This document shows, piece after piece, positions 23,768 to 35,659 of a DNA stretch of 64,000 bases. The DNA comes from Neurospora tetrasperma FGSC 2508. Taxonomy: Eukaryota > Ascomycota > Sordariomycetes > Sordariales > Sordariaceae. The translations under genes and the position numbers were made by a program. Positions within the stretch are counted from its first letter, which is position 1, and every line of letters starts with the position of its first letter. Location: assembly GCF_000213175.1 (NCBI RefSeq), contig NW_009799103.1:2892904-2956903 (forward strand), written 5' to 3'. A model generated the notes under the pieces. That model made no database searches, was not told the DNA's origin, and saw nothing but the letters and a program-made list of their open reading frames with translations.

Positions 23768-23790
23768 GTCGTCGTCGTCGTCGTCGTCGT
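23768..23790. repeat. (GTC)n microsatellite
   Basis: About seven GTC units in the med9/mutase divergent region. Confidence 0.9.
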
Positions 23791-24231
23791 TAATTGTTTA
23801 TTGTTGTTGTGGTGGCAGTTAGTGGTTGACGTGCTTACGGTTGTGGAAGCTGGAGGAGCTCTGTTGTTGCACTAAGCCGAGTCTAACAAACTAAAACAGT
23901 GTATGTACGTAATGGCGACGACTCCGGAATTGTTAACACCGGCGGTATTGTGGAATTCCAATTGACTTTTTTTTTGTTCGGCGATAACCTGATTGTAAAA
24001 TGGAGGGGGTTTTAGTGTGTGAAATCCAATGTACCAGTAATCTAACCTTAAAAAGTTCCCGTCCGGCGCGGTGGGGTTCTGCGCTTATCGTGTGCGGCGG
24101 CCGCAGCGTGCCTGGGAGATCAACCTTGATTGCTTCATCAGGCATGCTGACGGCCGCGGGGGGGCCCTGCTGGGCGGGTCTAGGGGCCCTTGCGAAGTCG
24201 GTCCTTCCTGCCCCTGTGCGAAGCTTGCTGC

Positions 24232-24271
24232 TAGGGACCTGCTGGGGACCTGCTGGGGACCTGCTGGGGAA
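24232..24271. repeat. 11-bp tandem repeat GGGGACCTGCT
   Basis: Three and a half near-perfect copies of GGGGACCTGCT (the first copy has A for its first G). They sit in a GC-rich block with further related pieces such as GGGCCCTGCT upstream. Confidence 0.85.
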
Positions 24272-24733
24272 CAGTGGCATGGCAGTCGGAGCTCCATCCC
24301 CGCCACAGCGACGTCAGGTGGGGTTCCATATGCCAATGGAGGGGCCGACCCGACCTGAGGGGAAGCTCACACAGCGGACAATCGGCAGACACATCCAGAA
24401 ATAGTCAACCGAATGATCGAGTGCCTGATGCCAATTGCTCGATTACGAAAGTTTGTAACCCCACCAACAAAATCTCTCAACACCCTGGGCACCGAGTGGT
24501 CTTACTCTCATCTGATCCTGTTTTCCTCCGTCCGTCTCTTGCCATTGATCCCGCCATTGTACAAAGGTTGGTTGTCAGAGTCCTCTGTCCTCAATTCCAT
24601 CATCCATCTCGCCAGCCATCTCTGTTCGCCGTTCCTAAACAAACCCGTTGCGCTACAGATTTTGTCGTTAGAGCTTCCTCCTTCGACACTTATACATACA
24701 TCTACATATTCCGAAATAAAAGATCACAACACA

Positions 24734-26472
24734 ATGGCTCCCGAACACAAGGCCTGCTTGAGTACGTCCGCCCGCCGTCCTGACTACGCGCTGGTCGCGT
24801 GTTACATGCTAGTTTACCTGGAACTGGCCTGGTTGATCATGATGCTCATCCGATCGTCCTATAGTCGTGATTGATGGTTGGGGTATTCCCTCCGAGGAGT
24901 CCCCCAAGAACGGCGATGCCATTGCCGCCGCCGAGACCCCTGTGATGGACGAGCTGTCCAAGAGCGCCACCGGTTTCAGTGAGCTTGAGGCTTCCTCCCT
25001 TGCCGTCGGTCTCCCCGAGGGTCTCATGGGCAACTCCGAAGTCGGCCATCTCAACATTGGCGCCGGCCGTGTCGTCTGGCAAGACGTTGTCCGTATCGAT
25101 CAGACTATCAAGAAGGGAGAGCTCAGCCAGAACGAGGTCATCAAGGCCACCTTTGAGAGGGCGAAGAACGGCAACGGCCGCCTCCACCTCTGCGGTCTCG
25201 TCTCCCACGGCGGTGTTGTAAGTAATCAATGTCCACGGAACAGCAGATGATTGTTAGTAGTCTGCACAATTGCTGACAGTTCTCTTCCCATAGCACTCCA
25301 AGCAGACTCATCTCTATGCCCTGCTCAAGGCTGCCAAGGAGGCTGGCGTCCCCAAGGTCTTCATCCACTTCTTTGGCGATGGCCGCGACACCGACCCCAA
25401 GTCCGGCGCTGGCTACATGCAGGAGCTCCTCGACACCATCAAGGAGATTGGCATTGGTGAGCTTGCCACGGTTGTCGGTCGCTACTATGCCATGGATCGC
25501 GATAAGAGATGGGAGCGTGTCGAGGTTGCCCTCAAGGGCATGATCCTCGGCGAGGGTGAGGAGAGCACCGACCCCGTCAAGACGATCAAGGAGCGCTACG
25601 AGAAGGGCGAGAACGACGAGTTCCTCAAGCCCATCATCGTTGGTGGCGATGAGCGCCGCATCAAGGAGGACGATACCGTCTTCTTCTTCAACTACCGCTC
25701 CGACCGTGTCCGCCAGATCACTCAGCTCTTGGGTGGTGTTGACCGCTCGCCCCTGCCCGACTTCCCCTTCCCCAACATCAAGCTCGTCACCATGACCCAG
25801 TACAAGCTCGACTATCCCTTCGAGGTTGCCTTTAAGCCCCAGCAAATGGACAACGTGCTCGCCGAGTGGCTCGGCAAGCAGGGTGTCAAGCAGGTCCACA
25901 TTGCCGAGACCGAGAAGTACGCCCACGTCACCTTCTTCTTCAACGGTGGTGTCGAGAAGGTCTTCCCTCTCGAGACCCGTGATGAGAGCCAGGATCTCGT
26001 TCCCTCCAACAAGAGCGTCGCGACTTACGACAAGGCTCCTGAGATGAGCGCCGATGGTGTTGCTAACCAGGTCGTCAAGCGTCTCGGTGAGCAGGAGTTC
26101 CCCTTCGTCATGAACAACTTTGCTCCTCCTGACATGGTTGGCCACACCGGTGTCTACGAGGCTGCCATTGTTGGTTGCGCTGCTACCGACAAGGCCATTG
26201 GCAAGATTCTCGAGGGCTGCAAGAAGGAGGGTTACATCCTCTTCATCACCTCGGACCACGGTAACGCTGAGGAGATGAAGTTCCCTGACGGCAAGCCCAA
26301 GACCTCCCACACTACCAACAAGGTGCCCTTCATCATGGCCAACGCCCCTGAGGGCTGGAGCCTCAAGAAGGAGGGTGGTGTCCTTGGTGATGTTGCTCCC
26401 ACAATCCTTGCGGCTATGGGTCTCCCCCAGCCCGCGGAGATGACTGGCCAGAACCTTCTTGTCAAGGCCTAA
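24734..26472 (+). CDS. 2,3-bisphosphoglycerate-independent phosphoglycerate mutase
   Basis: Three exons, 24734-24761, 24865-25217 and 25294-26472, give 519 residues. The first exon encodes only MAPEHKACL and part of the next codon; donors are GTACGT and GTAAGT. After the join, the alkaline-phosphatase-fold start IVIDGWGIP supplies the first metal ligands. LMGNSEVGHLNIG holds the phosphorylated serine S67. HFFGDGRDTDP, FFFNYRSDRVRQ, PDMVGHTG and TSDHGNAEEM supply the remaining substrate and manganese ligands. The length is standard for the family. Role: cytosolic interconversion of 3- and 2-phosphoglycerate in glycolysis and gluconeogenesis. Filamentous fungi use this cofactor-independent form, whereas budding yeast uses the unrelated cofactor-dependent Gpm1. 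Strong C-ending codon bias indicates high expression and also explains the long open frame on the opposite strand. Confidence 0.97.
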
Positions 26473-28667
26473 AGTAGAAATTGTAATGATTGGATGGCGT
26501 GATGAAATAAGTAACATAGATTATAGACGGGAATGACAACGTTATTGGTGATTCGGGCTCGCAGGTTGCCCTATGAGGCGCCTACTCTTGTGTAACTCTG
26601 TCTTTGCTTGCAGCTTTTTTTTGCGTTTTGGTACTTGGTCCCAGATTCCATGAACGACGACACATCCTTCCTCCAGGTGGGATTGGTGTCGGCAAGCTGT
26701 CACATCGCTGTTCATCTTGGCTTGGTAGGTTGGTCTGAGTTTCCTAGCTTTGCAGTAAACAACCCCCTTTCGGCTGTTGGCACCGTCAACGTCCACTGTT
26801 TTGCCACTCAAGACTCTCTTCGACCAGCCAATATATTGGCATGTCCGAGCACCTTATGAGATCAAAGAGGTCACGGCAATATATGCACAACCCTTTGAAC
26901 CGGCTGGCCGCTTGGGTCGTTCCATTCCCAAGTGCTGTTGTGTAACACCTGTCGAGCGGGGTAATCAAATCATGGTGTTGAGTTGACACTCTGCTACACC
27001 ACAGGGAGGAAGAAACGGGACGGCTCAATGTCCTCTCTTGCTTGACCGGTCTTCTGAAGTTGGAAAAAGCGTTACAACTTGACGCATGCGTAACCGTGTT
27101 CGTTGTGTACTATCGAAAAATGTTAGAAGGGGGCTTTGAGCAAGCGCATAAGTAGAAGGAACCCTGGCATGGCAGCTGCCAAACTTAATTACAACGTCTG
27201 GTCTCTCGTCCGAGCTGCTTCAAAAGGGAAAGAACACAAGTTACCTTTTGCCTTTTGAACTTGACTTCCCCTGCGGACTATTGAACTCCCACCTTACATC
27301 AACTTGAAGGCTGTTTTCGTTTCTCTCATTGAAATTTGTCTTTCATTGATTGCAACTGTTTATTTACGACAATTACTTTGTATTCCGCTGTCTGTTGTGT
27401 CTGTCACTTCTTTCTCAATTCATCTTCATCACATTCTCCTCTCATTTCAAAATCATGCCGAAACATCAGATACGCGAACCATGAACAAATCATTTCAATA
27501 ACAACTGAAGTCCCGAATAAAACACCAACAACACATCATCGGACGTCACATCGCCAGCCGCCCAAAATGACTCCACTAGTCCACGAAAGGTTGAAAGTGG
27601 GCCATCGATAATGTGGGTACTCTCACTCGCTCATCCACACATCGCCACAAGTCCCAACCCTGGCCTCGAAGCTAGCGAGCTATGTACGGGCACGGCAGCA
27701 AGCACGTCGCAGTCGCAGTCGACACGCGGGTGGATGAAGAAACGAAGACGCAAAAAGCGCGGACCGTCTCTGGACCTCTCGTCCGCTCCGTCCCAAGTCT
27801 GGAGTGGAGACAACCCCCCGATCGTGGCCAGCCCACATGGATGGGAAACTTGGCAGCTCGAGCTCGGATTCGTTCGCCGCCCGTCGATGGTGCGAAGGCT
27901 AGCGGAGGGGTTGTGAAGGCCCAGCCCCGCCCGACCGAAAGAAAGTTGCTCACCTCCCGTGGCTGGAGCTTGGATGGGCCCGCCTCCGCCCGCCCTGCCC
28001 GCCGTCCGCGAAGGCCCGAGAGCCCCGTGGTCGTCCATCACCGGTTCCCCGTCTGTCCGTACTCTTTTGCATCCACTCCGGCCGTCCGAGTCCCCGGAAC
28101 ATCTCCGTTACCAAGTTCCTGGTCCGGGCCGGAATTTAGAGGTTTGGATATCTCGAATCGGGCGCCAAAACAAGCGTTTCCGGCGCCTAATGCGGGGAAT
28201 GTCACAGGACTGCCGCACCTGCAGGTCCAAGATGCCATGTTGGAAACTGTAGACATTACATGCATCTCGATTTCACGTTTCACGTTTCAGGGATTCAGGA
28301 GAACGCGTGTGTTGGTCGACAATGGAAGAGTTTCTTTTTGTGGATGGAACTGTCCCTGGAGAGCGATGTGAGAGTGCTCCGGGCTATTTTACAGGTTCGC
28401 CGGCAGTGCCGACGAGACGGAGAGATCGCCAAAGCTCGTCACTCCACGGTCTTTAAGGTCTATATGCCCCTTCCTCCGTCTATGCTGCAATTCTATGCCG
28501 AATCGAATGCACTCCCTCACCCCATCTCACAATGAATATGCGGTGTGGATAATGCCGCATATGACCATGAACCTTTTCGTACAAGCCGGCTCGTCCGCTC
28601 TCTCCATATGTACAGGCGATGGCTCCAGCTAGGATTCGCCGTATTGCCCGTCCATGGTTGGATGCAT
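26473..28667. other. Convergent intergenic region, unusually long (2.2 kb)
   Basis: It separates the 3' ends of phosphoglycerate mutase and atp-9. The part from about 27240 to 27560 is pyrimidine- and A-rich, like a promoter and leader. It is followed by a GC-rich block (27600-28200) with open frames on both strands; see the weak candidate at 27682-28371. No RNA gene or repeat was recognised. Confidence 0.5.
27682..28371 (+). CDS. Weak candidate: orphan 229-residue open frame
   Basis: An ATG-started frame of 229 residues rich in Pro, Arg and Ser, with no domain, signal peptide or membrane segment that I can recognise. In its favour, a promoter-like leader lies just upstream and the convergent gap is otherwise long. 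Against it, the opposite strand is also open over 27631-28041, amino-acid use is what GC-rich non-coding DNA gives, and no splice-supported extension is evident. I treat it as probably not a gene. Confidence 0.15.
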   Translation: MYGHGSKHVAVAVDTRVDEETKTQKARTVSGPLVRSVPSLEWRQPPDRGQPTWMGNLAARARIRSPPVDGAKASGGVVKAQPRPTERKLLTSRGWSLDGPASARPARRPRRPESPVVVHHRFPVCPYSFASTPAVRVPGTSPLPSSWSGPEFRGLDISNRAPKQAFPAPNAGNVTGLPHLQVQDAMLETVDITCISISRFTFQGFRRTRVLVDNGRVSFCGWNCPWRAM

Positions 28668-29395
<728 letters not shown>

Positions 29396-31817
29396 TTTGT
29401 CTATGGTTGGGTATACTCTCGAAGAGATACTAGGTGGACGAGTCGGGAAAGGCTGAGAAAAAAGCTGGAGAGGGGAGAGTTGACAGCTGGACTACGGGAG
29501 TGAGAGAAAAAGAGGAGGTGAGAGGAAAAGTGCGTCGGTGCGGGAAGAACAAGTGGTCAGCGAGTGCAGGAAACCTCGGGCTTGACCGGGCAACGGCTCC
29601 AAACCGCCAAGCACCGGCTCTCGTTGGTCAATTCAGGCCGGAGGCATTTTCTGGTGCCCACCATTCTGTGGGTCGGACCACCCAGCTTGCCCAGTGCTTC
29701 GCCTTTTGAAGGGGAAAATTGCTGTGGCACGCAGGGCAAGACGGGCAGAACCTGGGGCTGTTGGTACACTGCTTTTTGTGACGACTTGCTGCTCGCTTTT
29801 GCCTGCTGTTTCGTGCTGATGATGCTGTTGTTGACGCTCTTTTCTCACAGCATCCCCCCCAAACGATGGGAGCACAGCAGGGACAGCTATTTCGGGCAAA
29901 ATCGGAATACAGCCTGAGCTTTTTCTCTTGTGGCACAGCTCATTGGCTTGGGAAGCTCAATATTTAACACACCCAGCTCTCTGCCAACTATGATATAACA
30001 GGGCAAAATGACCAAGCTTCAGCTAAAAGCTCCCCGTCAACAGTCTACAGCTGATGTTGGTGTTGGTATTGTTCTTTTGGCCATCACGCACACCTTGACA
30101 GTTCTCAAGCAAAGCTCGCCGCGAATCCTGGCCGAAAATTTTTGGGCTGCTGCCCATCTGAGGCACACTGAGGCTCCCATCCACTCGAGACAGGGGTAAG
30201 CAACCCGTGTCCCCCACCTAAAAAAGCTGTGATGGACAACTGCCATTGGTTGAAGCTCAACTTTCGCATAGTGCACCTTGGGGAAAACAGCTACTGTGGG
30301 ACAAACGAAAGCAGCCAGTATCGGCTGTAAAAACACTAGTGATGACGACAGGATCGAATAGGATAATAAAACCGCTCCTCACTGTTTACGCCGCGTGTCT
30401 TTGCAGAAAAGCATGCATGCGCATAATCACAATCAAAAATCGAAGCGGTGGCGACAGAAAGCTCGATAGGCCGTAGGGTATACTGCGTATATAGCTCGAT
30501 ATGTTGCTGAAACTCGAGCTTGCGCTGTTTGTGTCCGGCTCTAGGATGTGTTAAGACAAGAGCTGTCACCAGATATTCAAAGCCTGGATGGCTTTTGACA
30601 AACCACATCCATAGACATTGAATTGCGCCAAAACCTCGCCGTGTACTCAATCTCATCATCAAATCTTACATATGCCGCGCCGCACATCTGCAACTTGCGG
30701 GAGCTTCATGTTAATCCTGCGGGGCAATGTCCAAACGGCAATGTGTATAGGTAAAATGTCGATATCAACAGCAAACAAACATCAACCGCACAGCGCAGCC
30801 CCGAATGACTTTCACTTGCGTGGACTTTTGCAGTCAAAAGTGGAGTGGATTACACACATAGTACACTCCCGCCCGCGGCAATGCACAGTGGATGAGACTG
30901 CGGATGCTCCGCGGATGCTAAATGCATGGGGGACGGAATATGGTGCATTTTGGTGCTTTTGCATTTTACCCATTTCGCGTAGTGTACCATAGTGTACCTA
31001 GTTCCTCCACATCAAAATGTTGTTGTTAAACGAGATATTGAGAAGAACTCATATGATCACTAAACGCAACGCAACAAAGGGGAAAGTTCTAAACGGTAAG
31101 TGATTCTCACATGGATTTAGATATATGAGAGAGAATCGAAATTCATCTTGAAACTAGGTTTGCCGTGCGTGGTTATCAACGGCATTTACACAGTATAGCC
31201 AGGCTAGTTCCAAATGTCTCGAGAGTTCGTTAACGTCGACTTGTATTTTTCTAACATCATCATTGTATTGCGAGGGATTGTACATGTCAAGCAAATTCCG
31301 GCAAGAAACGTGTAAAGATAATGAGGCAAACTACCATGCTCTGCCAAAGTAGTCAGATCAGTCGGTGTCTTCCCATGACTTTTCACTTGGTATCGATATT
31401 GAAAAGAGTCGTCTTCTTATATCTACGTGTTTGTTTGTATTCACGAATCTTGTAACTACCTTTCATATTCTCCCTGGTTGTGTACGAGACCGTCCTCATG
31501 TGTCAACGCTTCAGAGGACATCGATATCTGAGAGCTGGTAGCTCACGCAAACGTTTAACGACAAAACGAACATATTCAGTTATCATGTCGAGTGTGATAT
31601 AGGGAGCCAGAAGAGTCGGAGCATCGTAATTAAATATTAATACTTTCAAACAGCCCGGCACACATTATTCAATAGTGTAGTTCTGCCATTTTGTCATGAT
31701 GGGCTATGCGCAAACAGGAAAAAGATAAGAGGTCATCGTGTGATGTTATATTCCCTCACGCAAGTTTCAGCTTTGCGTTTCCAGAAACCCTGTCAGAGCC
31801 TCCTCGACTCGTTCTTT

Positions 31818-31879
<62 letters not shown>

Positions 31880-32615
31880 GTCCTCGGTAGCCGATCCCTA
31901 GAAACCAAGAGCACATGTGAAGCAGTGTGCTAATGATAGGACGTAGAGAGCTGCCACCTTCCTTCTGCACAATGCCTTTTCTGAAAGCAGAGCGCTTCAC
32001 CCCTGGAATGAACTCCCTAGTTGTGCGCGGGATGTGTCATACTAGATCCCCGTCGCTTGGCGCAGGTCCTTTGAGTAGCGCATTGTATCTCGTGAGGTTG
32101 TCGGTACAATGCACCGACCGACTATGATGAATACAATACATCGCAATGTCCATCAATGAACTGAGCAGCAGGCTTGCTGAAGCCGTTGCTGTGGTTTCTG
32201 GGAGCAAGTGGTTCGTACTGGTTGGTGGTTTGTCAGATCAATAAGGTCATCATGTGAAGCAAAACCGGAAGCAAACTCACTCGCTGGTACAAACTGGTAA
32301 ACATAGTCAAATGTCGTTTTGGTAAAGTGATCCTTTCCTCACCAGAGACTCCGCCGCTGTCACCAAGACTTCGACCTTTGAGAGTGCAGCCGTAAAGCAT
32401 ATTGGAAATCGAGCCAATGGCTTCTTTACCCAGAATACAATGCGCAACCTAGGTAGATAATCGTCCAGCAGGAAGCCGAGTGAGCAGGGTTTTTTTCCGC
32501 ATGGGATTTGCAGGCCATCCGTCTCCTGCTGAAATGGTGTTATACAAACAGCTGCTGCGGACGCCTAGTATGATCAGCTAGGCAGCACCGGCAGTCACTT
32601 GGTTTGTGAGGTTTT
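29396..32615. other. Intergenic, atp-9 promoter side and MYST gene 3' side
   Basis: About 3.2 kb with no supported gene. The atp-9 promoter should lie in the first several hundred bases. The stretch 30990-31750 is A/T-richer than its surroundings, but without an evident repeat or element. A 56-base CT microsatellite is at 31820-31875. Short frames (29434-29917, 30618-30992) lack any domain. Confidence 0.6.
31820..31875. repeat. (CT)28 microsatellite
   Basis: A 56-base perfect CT run, the longest simple repeat in the window. It lies about 740 bp beyond the 3' end of the MYST gene. Confidence 0.95.
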
Positions 32616-34006
32616 TCATCCCTCTTCCTCTGAAGAAGGCTCCTCCATGACGAAGTCGTCGATGAAGCCCGCCGGATCGCAGGTCCTTTCCAAGCTAATG
32701 CGGTTCCGAGTCACCCAGTTGTGCACAGCTTCCAGTGTGATTCGAACCCGCGGCACATCCTCCACTACTACTGCTGGTGCAGCTGCTGGTGCTGGTGCTG
32801 GTGCTTCCGAAGGGGTGGTGCCCACTTCTTCCTCGCTAGGTTCGTGTATCTTGGGCTTAGGAGGACCCCTACCCGCGTCTTCGGCAACATCCATCTCTCT
32901 TAGCACCGCTAAGCAATCATCGGGGGCTATCCACGTTGCCTTGCTGCAATCTTCAATGTCGACAACCGTTTCCTCGCCTGGTGTCGTGCCTGTCGGCTCC
33001 AAACTGAGGAGCCAACGGGCTATTTCGCCGGCCCAAAAGCGCTTGTACCCCTTTTTGCCGAGTTCCGAGATGGGCTTTTCGGGCCCGCCAATGATCCCCT
33101 CACGTCGAGATATCTCGTACGAGACACCCATGAGGAGCGCACCCAGACCTTTGCGCTGCCAAGGCGGGAAGATGAGGATACATGCGAGGTTGTTGTTATC
33201 CCATGACATCTTCTCTTTGGAGAAGAAACCGACAACTTGACCACGAGGCTTGACGACCTCGGTCACGTCTGAGTCCGGGTCCGTGGGGGGATCAGGCGGA
33301 GTGAAGACAAGCAGGAAGTAGTGGAAGCCGCTAACATCGAAAAACACCGACTTGTTATCCAGGAAAAGTTTTGCAAATAGGGAAAGGTTTTGGCAGAAGA
33401 GCTGTGAAAAGATATCAGCAACCTCACATGATGATGCCTTATAAGATTGGCTATGGGAGCGGTGCTTACCATGTCCTCTGCCCCATCTACCTTCCAAATA
33501 CTCCATTCCCCTTCATCCTGGATCACCTCCTCGACCATCTTCTGCCCGATACTTCCACGTTTACCTCTTCCAGGTTTTGGAGCCGGCCCTGTCGGTACGA
33601 GAACTGTCCGCCGCCCTTTTGGGTGCACATAGACCTTGGTTCCGGGAATGTGGCCCCGAGCCTCACACAAGCAGACATGTCTCCTCCAGGCAACCAGCTC
33701 CTTGGAGTACTTGAAACAACACGGGCACACGTAAAGGCGGTCGAGCATAGGCGGCTGGTGGTGGGGTTGGTGTCCATGTGCCGCCTGATTCGAAGGGTTT
33801 GTCCCATTGGCAATGGTCGTGCCAACACTAGGCGGGCCTTCACCGAGAACCTCCTTTCCGTAGTAGGAAGGGTACCATGCCCGGAAGCATATGTCACCCA
33901 ACACGACCTTGTCGATGTTACGGTCTGGCCGCTCGCCGGGTGCCCGCTCGGGTCTGTCTGATTTGCCGCCACTCGGGCCAGGCCTCGCAATGGGTGAGCG
34001 ATGTGT

Positions 34007-34041
<35 letters not shown>

Positions 34042-34879
34042 GATGTTGTGGCGGTGGTGGTACTGAGGGTGCCATGGAGATGGTCTTGCTTTGCCCGACT
34101 ATACTGTGGTGTGGAAGCACCACGGGCCCCGCAGCAGAGCGGCCATGGCCATGAGTTGTCGAGTCGTGTCGTGCCTGCCCTCCGGCGAGAGGGCCCGGGA
34201 GGATTTTCGTAGTCGGCGTGGGGGCAGGAGCACGTAGAGGAGACGCAGTCGGCGCCTGGTGCGGATGTGCGAGGGGTGATTGATGGGCTGTTGATGTCGA
34301 GGTCTTGATGGTGACTGATCGGGCGGGTGTGATTGCACGGGGACCGGAATGGGAAGAATTGGACGACGAGTGGGAGCTGGCGGCGTGGGGTCGCGGAGGA
34401 TGCGAACTGGAATTGGAATTGGAATTGGAACTGGAACTGGGCGGCGTGGGCACGGATGATGGCGGGTCAAAGTCAAAGCCGGTGTGGCGCGTCAGACGAG
34501 TCTTGATGATTGGAGCATGTCCATGATGCGAGTTGGACTGCATCGGTATGTTTTCCTTGTCGCGGTGGGCCGGCGGTGGTGGTGGTGGTGGTCCTGGTGG
34601 TGGTAGTGGTGGTGACGTGGGAGACTGCCGGTCAGTGGCAAGGCCAGTGCCAGTGCTGTCCCGGCGTCGGCGCCGTCGGGGTGGTTCCGGGTCGGGAAGC
34701 ACGGGGAGTGGGGCGGTCGATGTCTGGCGTGTCGCTCGGCGCGCCCTGGTTACAGGGGAACCTGAAGCCAATGGAGCAGCGGTAGCGGCGCCAACACCAC
34801 CCGCCGCCGCCGCAGCCTCAGAGGAGCTCGTACCTGAATCGGTTCCGCCTCGGTGTCGTTTTCGCTTGAGAGAGGCCAT
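32616..34879 (-). CDS. MYST-family histone acetyltransferase, Sas2-like
   Basis: Two exons, 34879-33470 and 33401-32616, with a 68-bp intron (GTAAGC, acceptor TTCACAG, phase 0), give 731 residues. Residues 1-310 are Pro/Ser/His/Gln-rich and probably disordered, with a Gln run encoded at 34007-34042. The MYST domain starts near 325 (VVLGDICFRAWYPSYY) and has a zinc finger C385, C388, H401, C405. After the intron come FCQNLSLFAKLFLDNKS, the catalytic cysteine C544 in LACILIFPP, the acetyl-CoA loop QRKGLG (552-557) and E578 in GPEKPISELG. A winged-helix part follows, then an acidic tail. The wording FCQNL..KLFLDNKS and the KPRGQVVGFFSKEK stretch fit the Sas2 branch better than Esa1/Tip60, and there is no chromodomain. 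Yeast Sas2 acetylates H4K16 near heterochromatin boundaries; the target here is inferred. It is divergent from the PPR-like gene (781 bp). Confidence 0.92.
34007..34042. repeat. (TTG)n run encoding polyglutamine
   Basis: A trinucleotide run inside the MYST gene encoding about 12 Gln on the minus strand. It is likely length-variable between strains. Confidence 0.9.
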
Positions 34880-35659
34880 TCTGTGGATGCGCGGCGCAGA
34901 AGGACGGCGGATACCTCTTTGTCGTGGATCGTCGACGTGGATGAACTAGTGCAATTGGGAAGTGTTGCGATGACGAACGGTCAATGCAATCTCTCGGCTG
35001 TTGTCCATTGGGGAAACTTTGGGAGGCTGACCAAGGACACAGTATCGAGTACCCAGCATCCCTCATCAATATACAGGCTACAGAAGTACCTGTACTTGAA
35101 CTTAGTTCAGCGCCAAACCCCCTTTCCGTCGATATGTCAGTAACTGTGAACGTGAAGGAGCACAGACCTCCCGTCGTCCATTTTAGCTGAGAGGTACCCT
35201 TCCCGTACACTCGCCTAGGTGCTTGGTCTTATCGATAACTACATAGGTCGGCAACCGCCTGCTGCCCCTGCACGCAACCAGGGGGGACGGGAATGAGGGG
35301 TAGCATCCGCTAGTGCAGCCCAGGTTCCGAATGGGGATGTCTGGACAACAGGAGCGCCGCCTGCTCGCCAAAGAATTCGGGGAACAGCCAGATTTCCCCC
35401 AAAAACCGCCAGGAAACGAACGCTGTTGGAAATCGCCAATGCAAAGCCCTCCAATCCATCGCCAGCCTGCCGTCTTTTCAGAATGGTTGGTTGCCTACAT
35501 CAATGTCTGGTACTAAAGGTTCCGCCCTAAGAGGTGTGCAAGCAACAGGCCGACGACTCGCGACAACACCGAGGTGCTGCCAGGTAAATATGTGGAACCC
35601 TCATGACTCTCTCACTCTTGGGTACCTTGTCGCCGGCCACGAGCGCTGACTGATGTCCC
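34880..35659. promoter_or_regulatory. Divergent promoter region, MYST gene / PPR-like gene
   Basis: The 780 bp between opposed start codons should contain both promoters. No TATA box or known operator is recognised, and no other gene is supported. Confidence 0.5.

Larger units (their letters stand above)
23614..24733. promoter_or_regulatory. Divergent promoter region, med9 / phosphoglycerate mutase
   Basis: The 1.1 kb lie between the two ATGs. On the med9 side are a GGT run (23693-23715) and a GTC run (23768-23790), both close to its start. A GC-rich block (about 24040-24370) contains an 11-bp tandem repeat (24232-24271). The last 200 bp before the mutase ATG are C/T/A-rich, as expected for a strongly expressed fungal gene, and the ATG context is CACAATGGC. 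No TATA box is obvious. Confidence 0.55.

Noticed and set aside
25141-26517. A 458-codon open frame on the minus strand opposite phosphoglycerate mutase
   Set aside because: It mirrors the strongly C-biased third positions of the mutase gene. The translation is Leu/Val/Glu-rich without any domain, and the sense gene is certain.
30990-31750. A/T-richer stretch as a possible RIP-damaged repeat relic
   Set aside because: The bias is mild, there is no strong TpA excess by eye, and no duplicated partner in the window. A RIP-index calculation and genome self-alignment would decide it.
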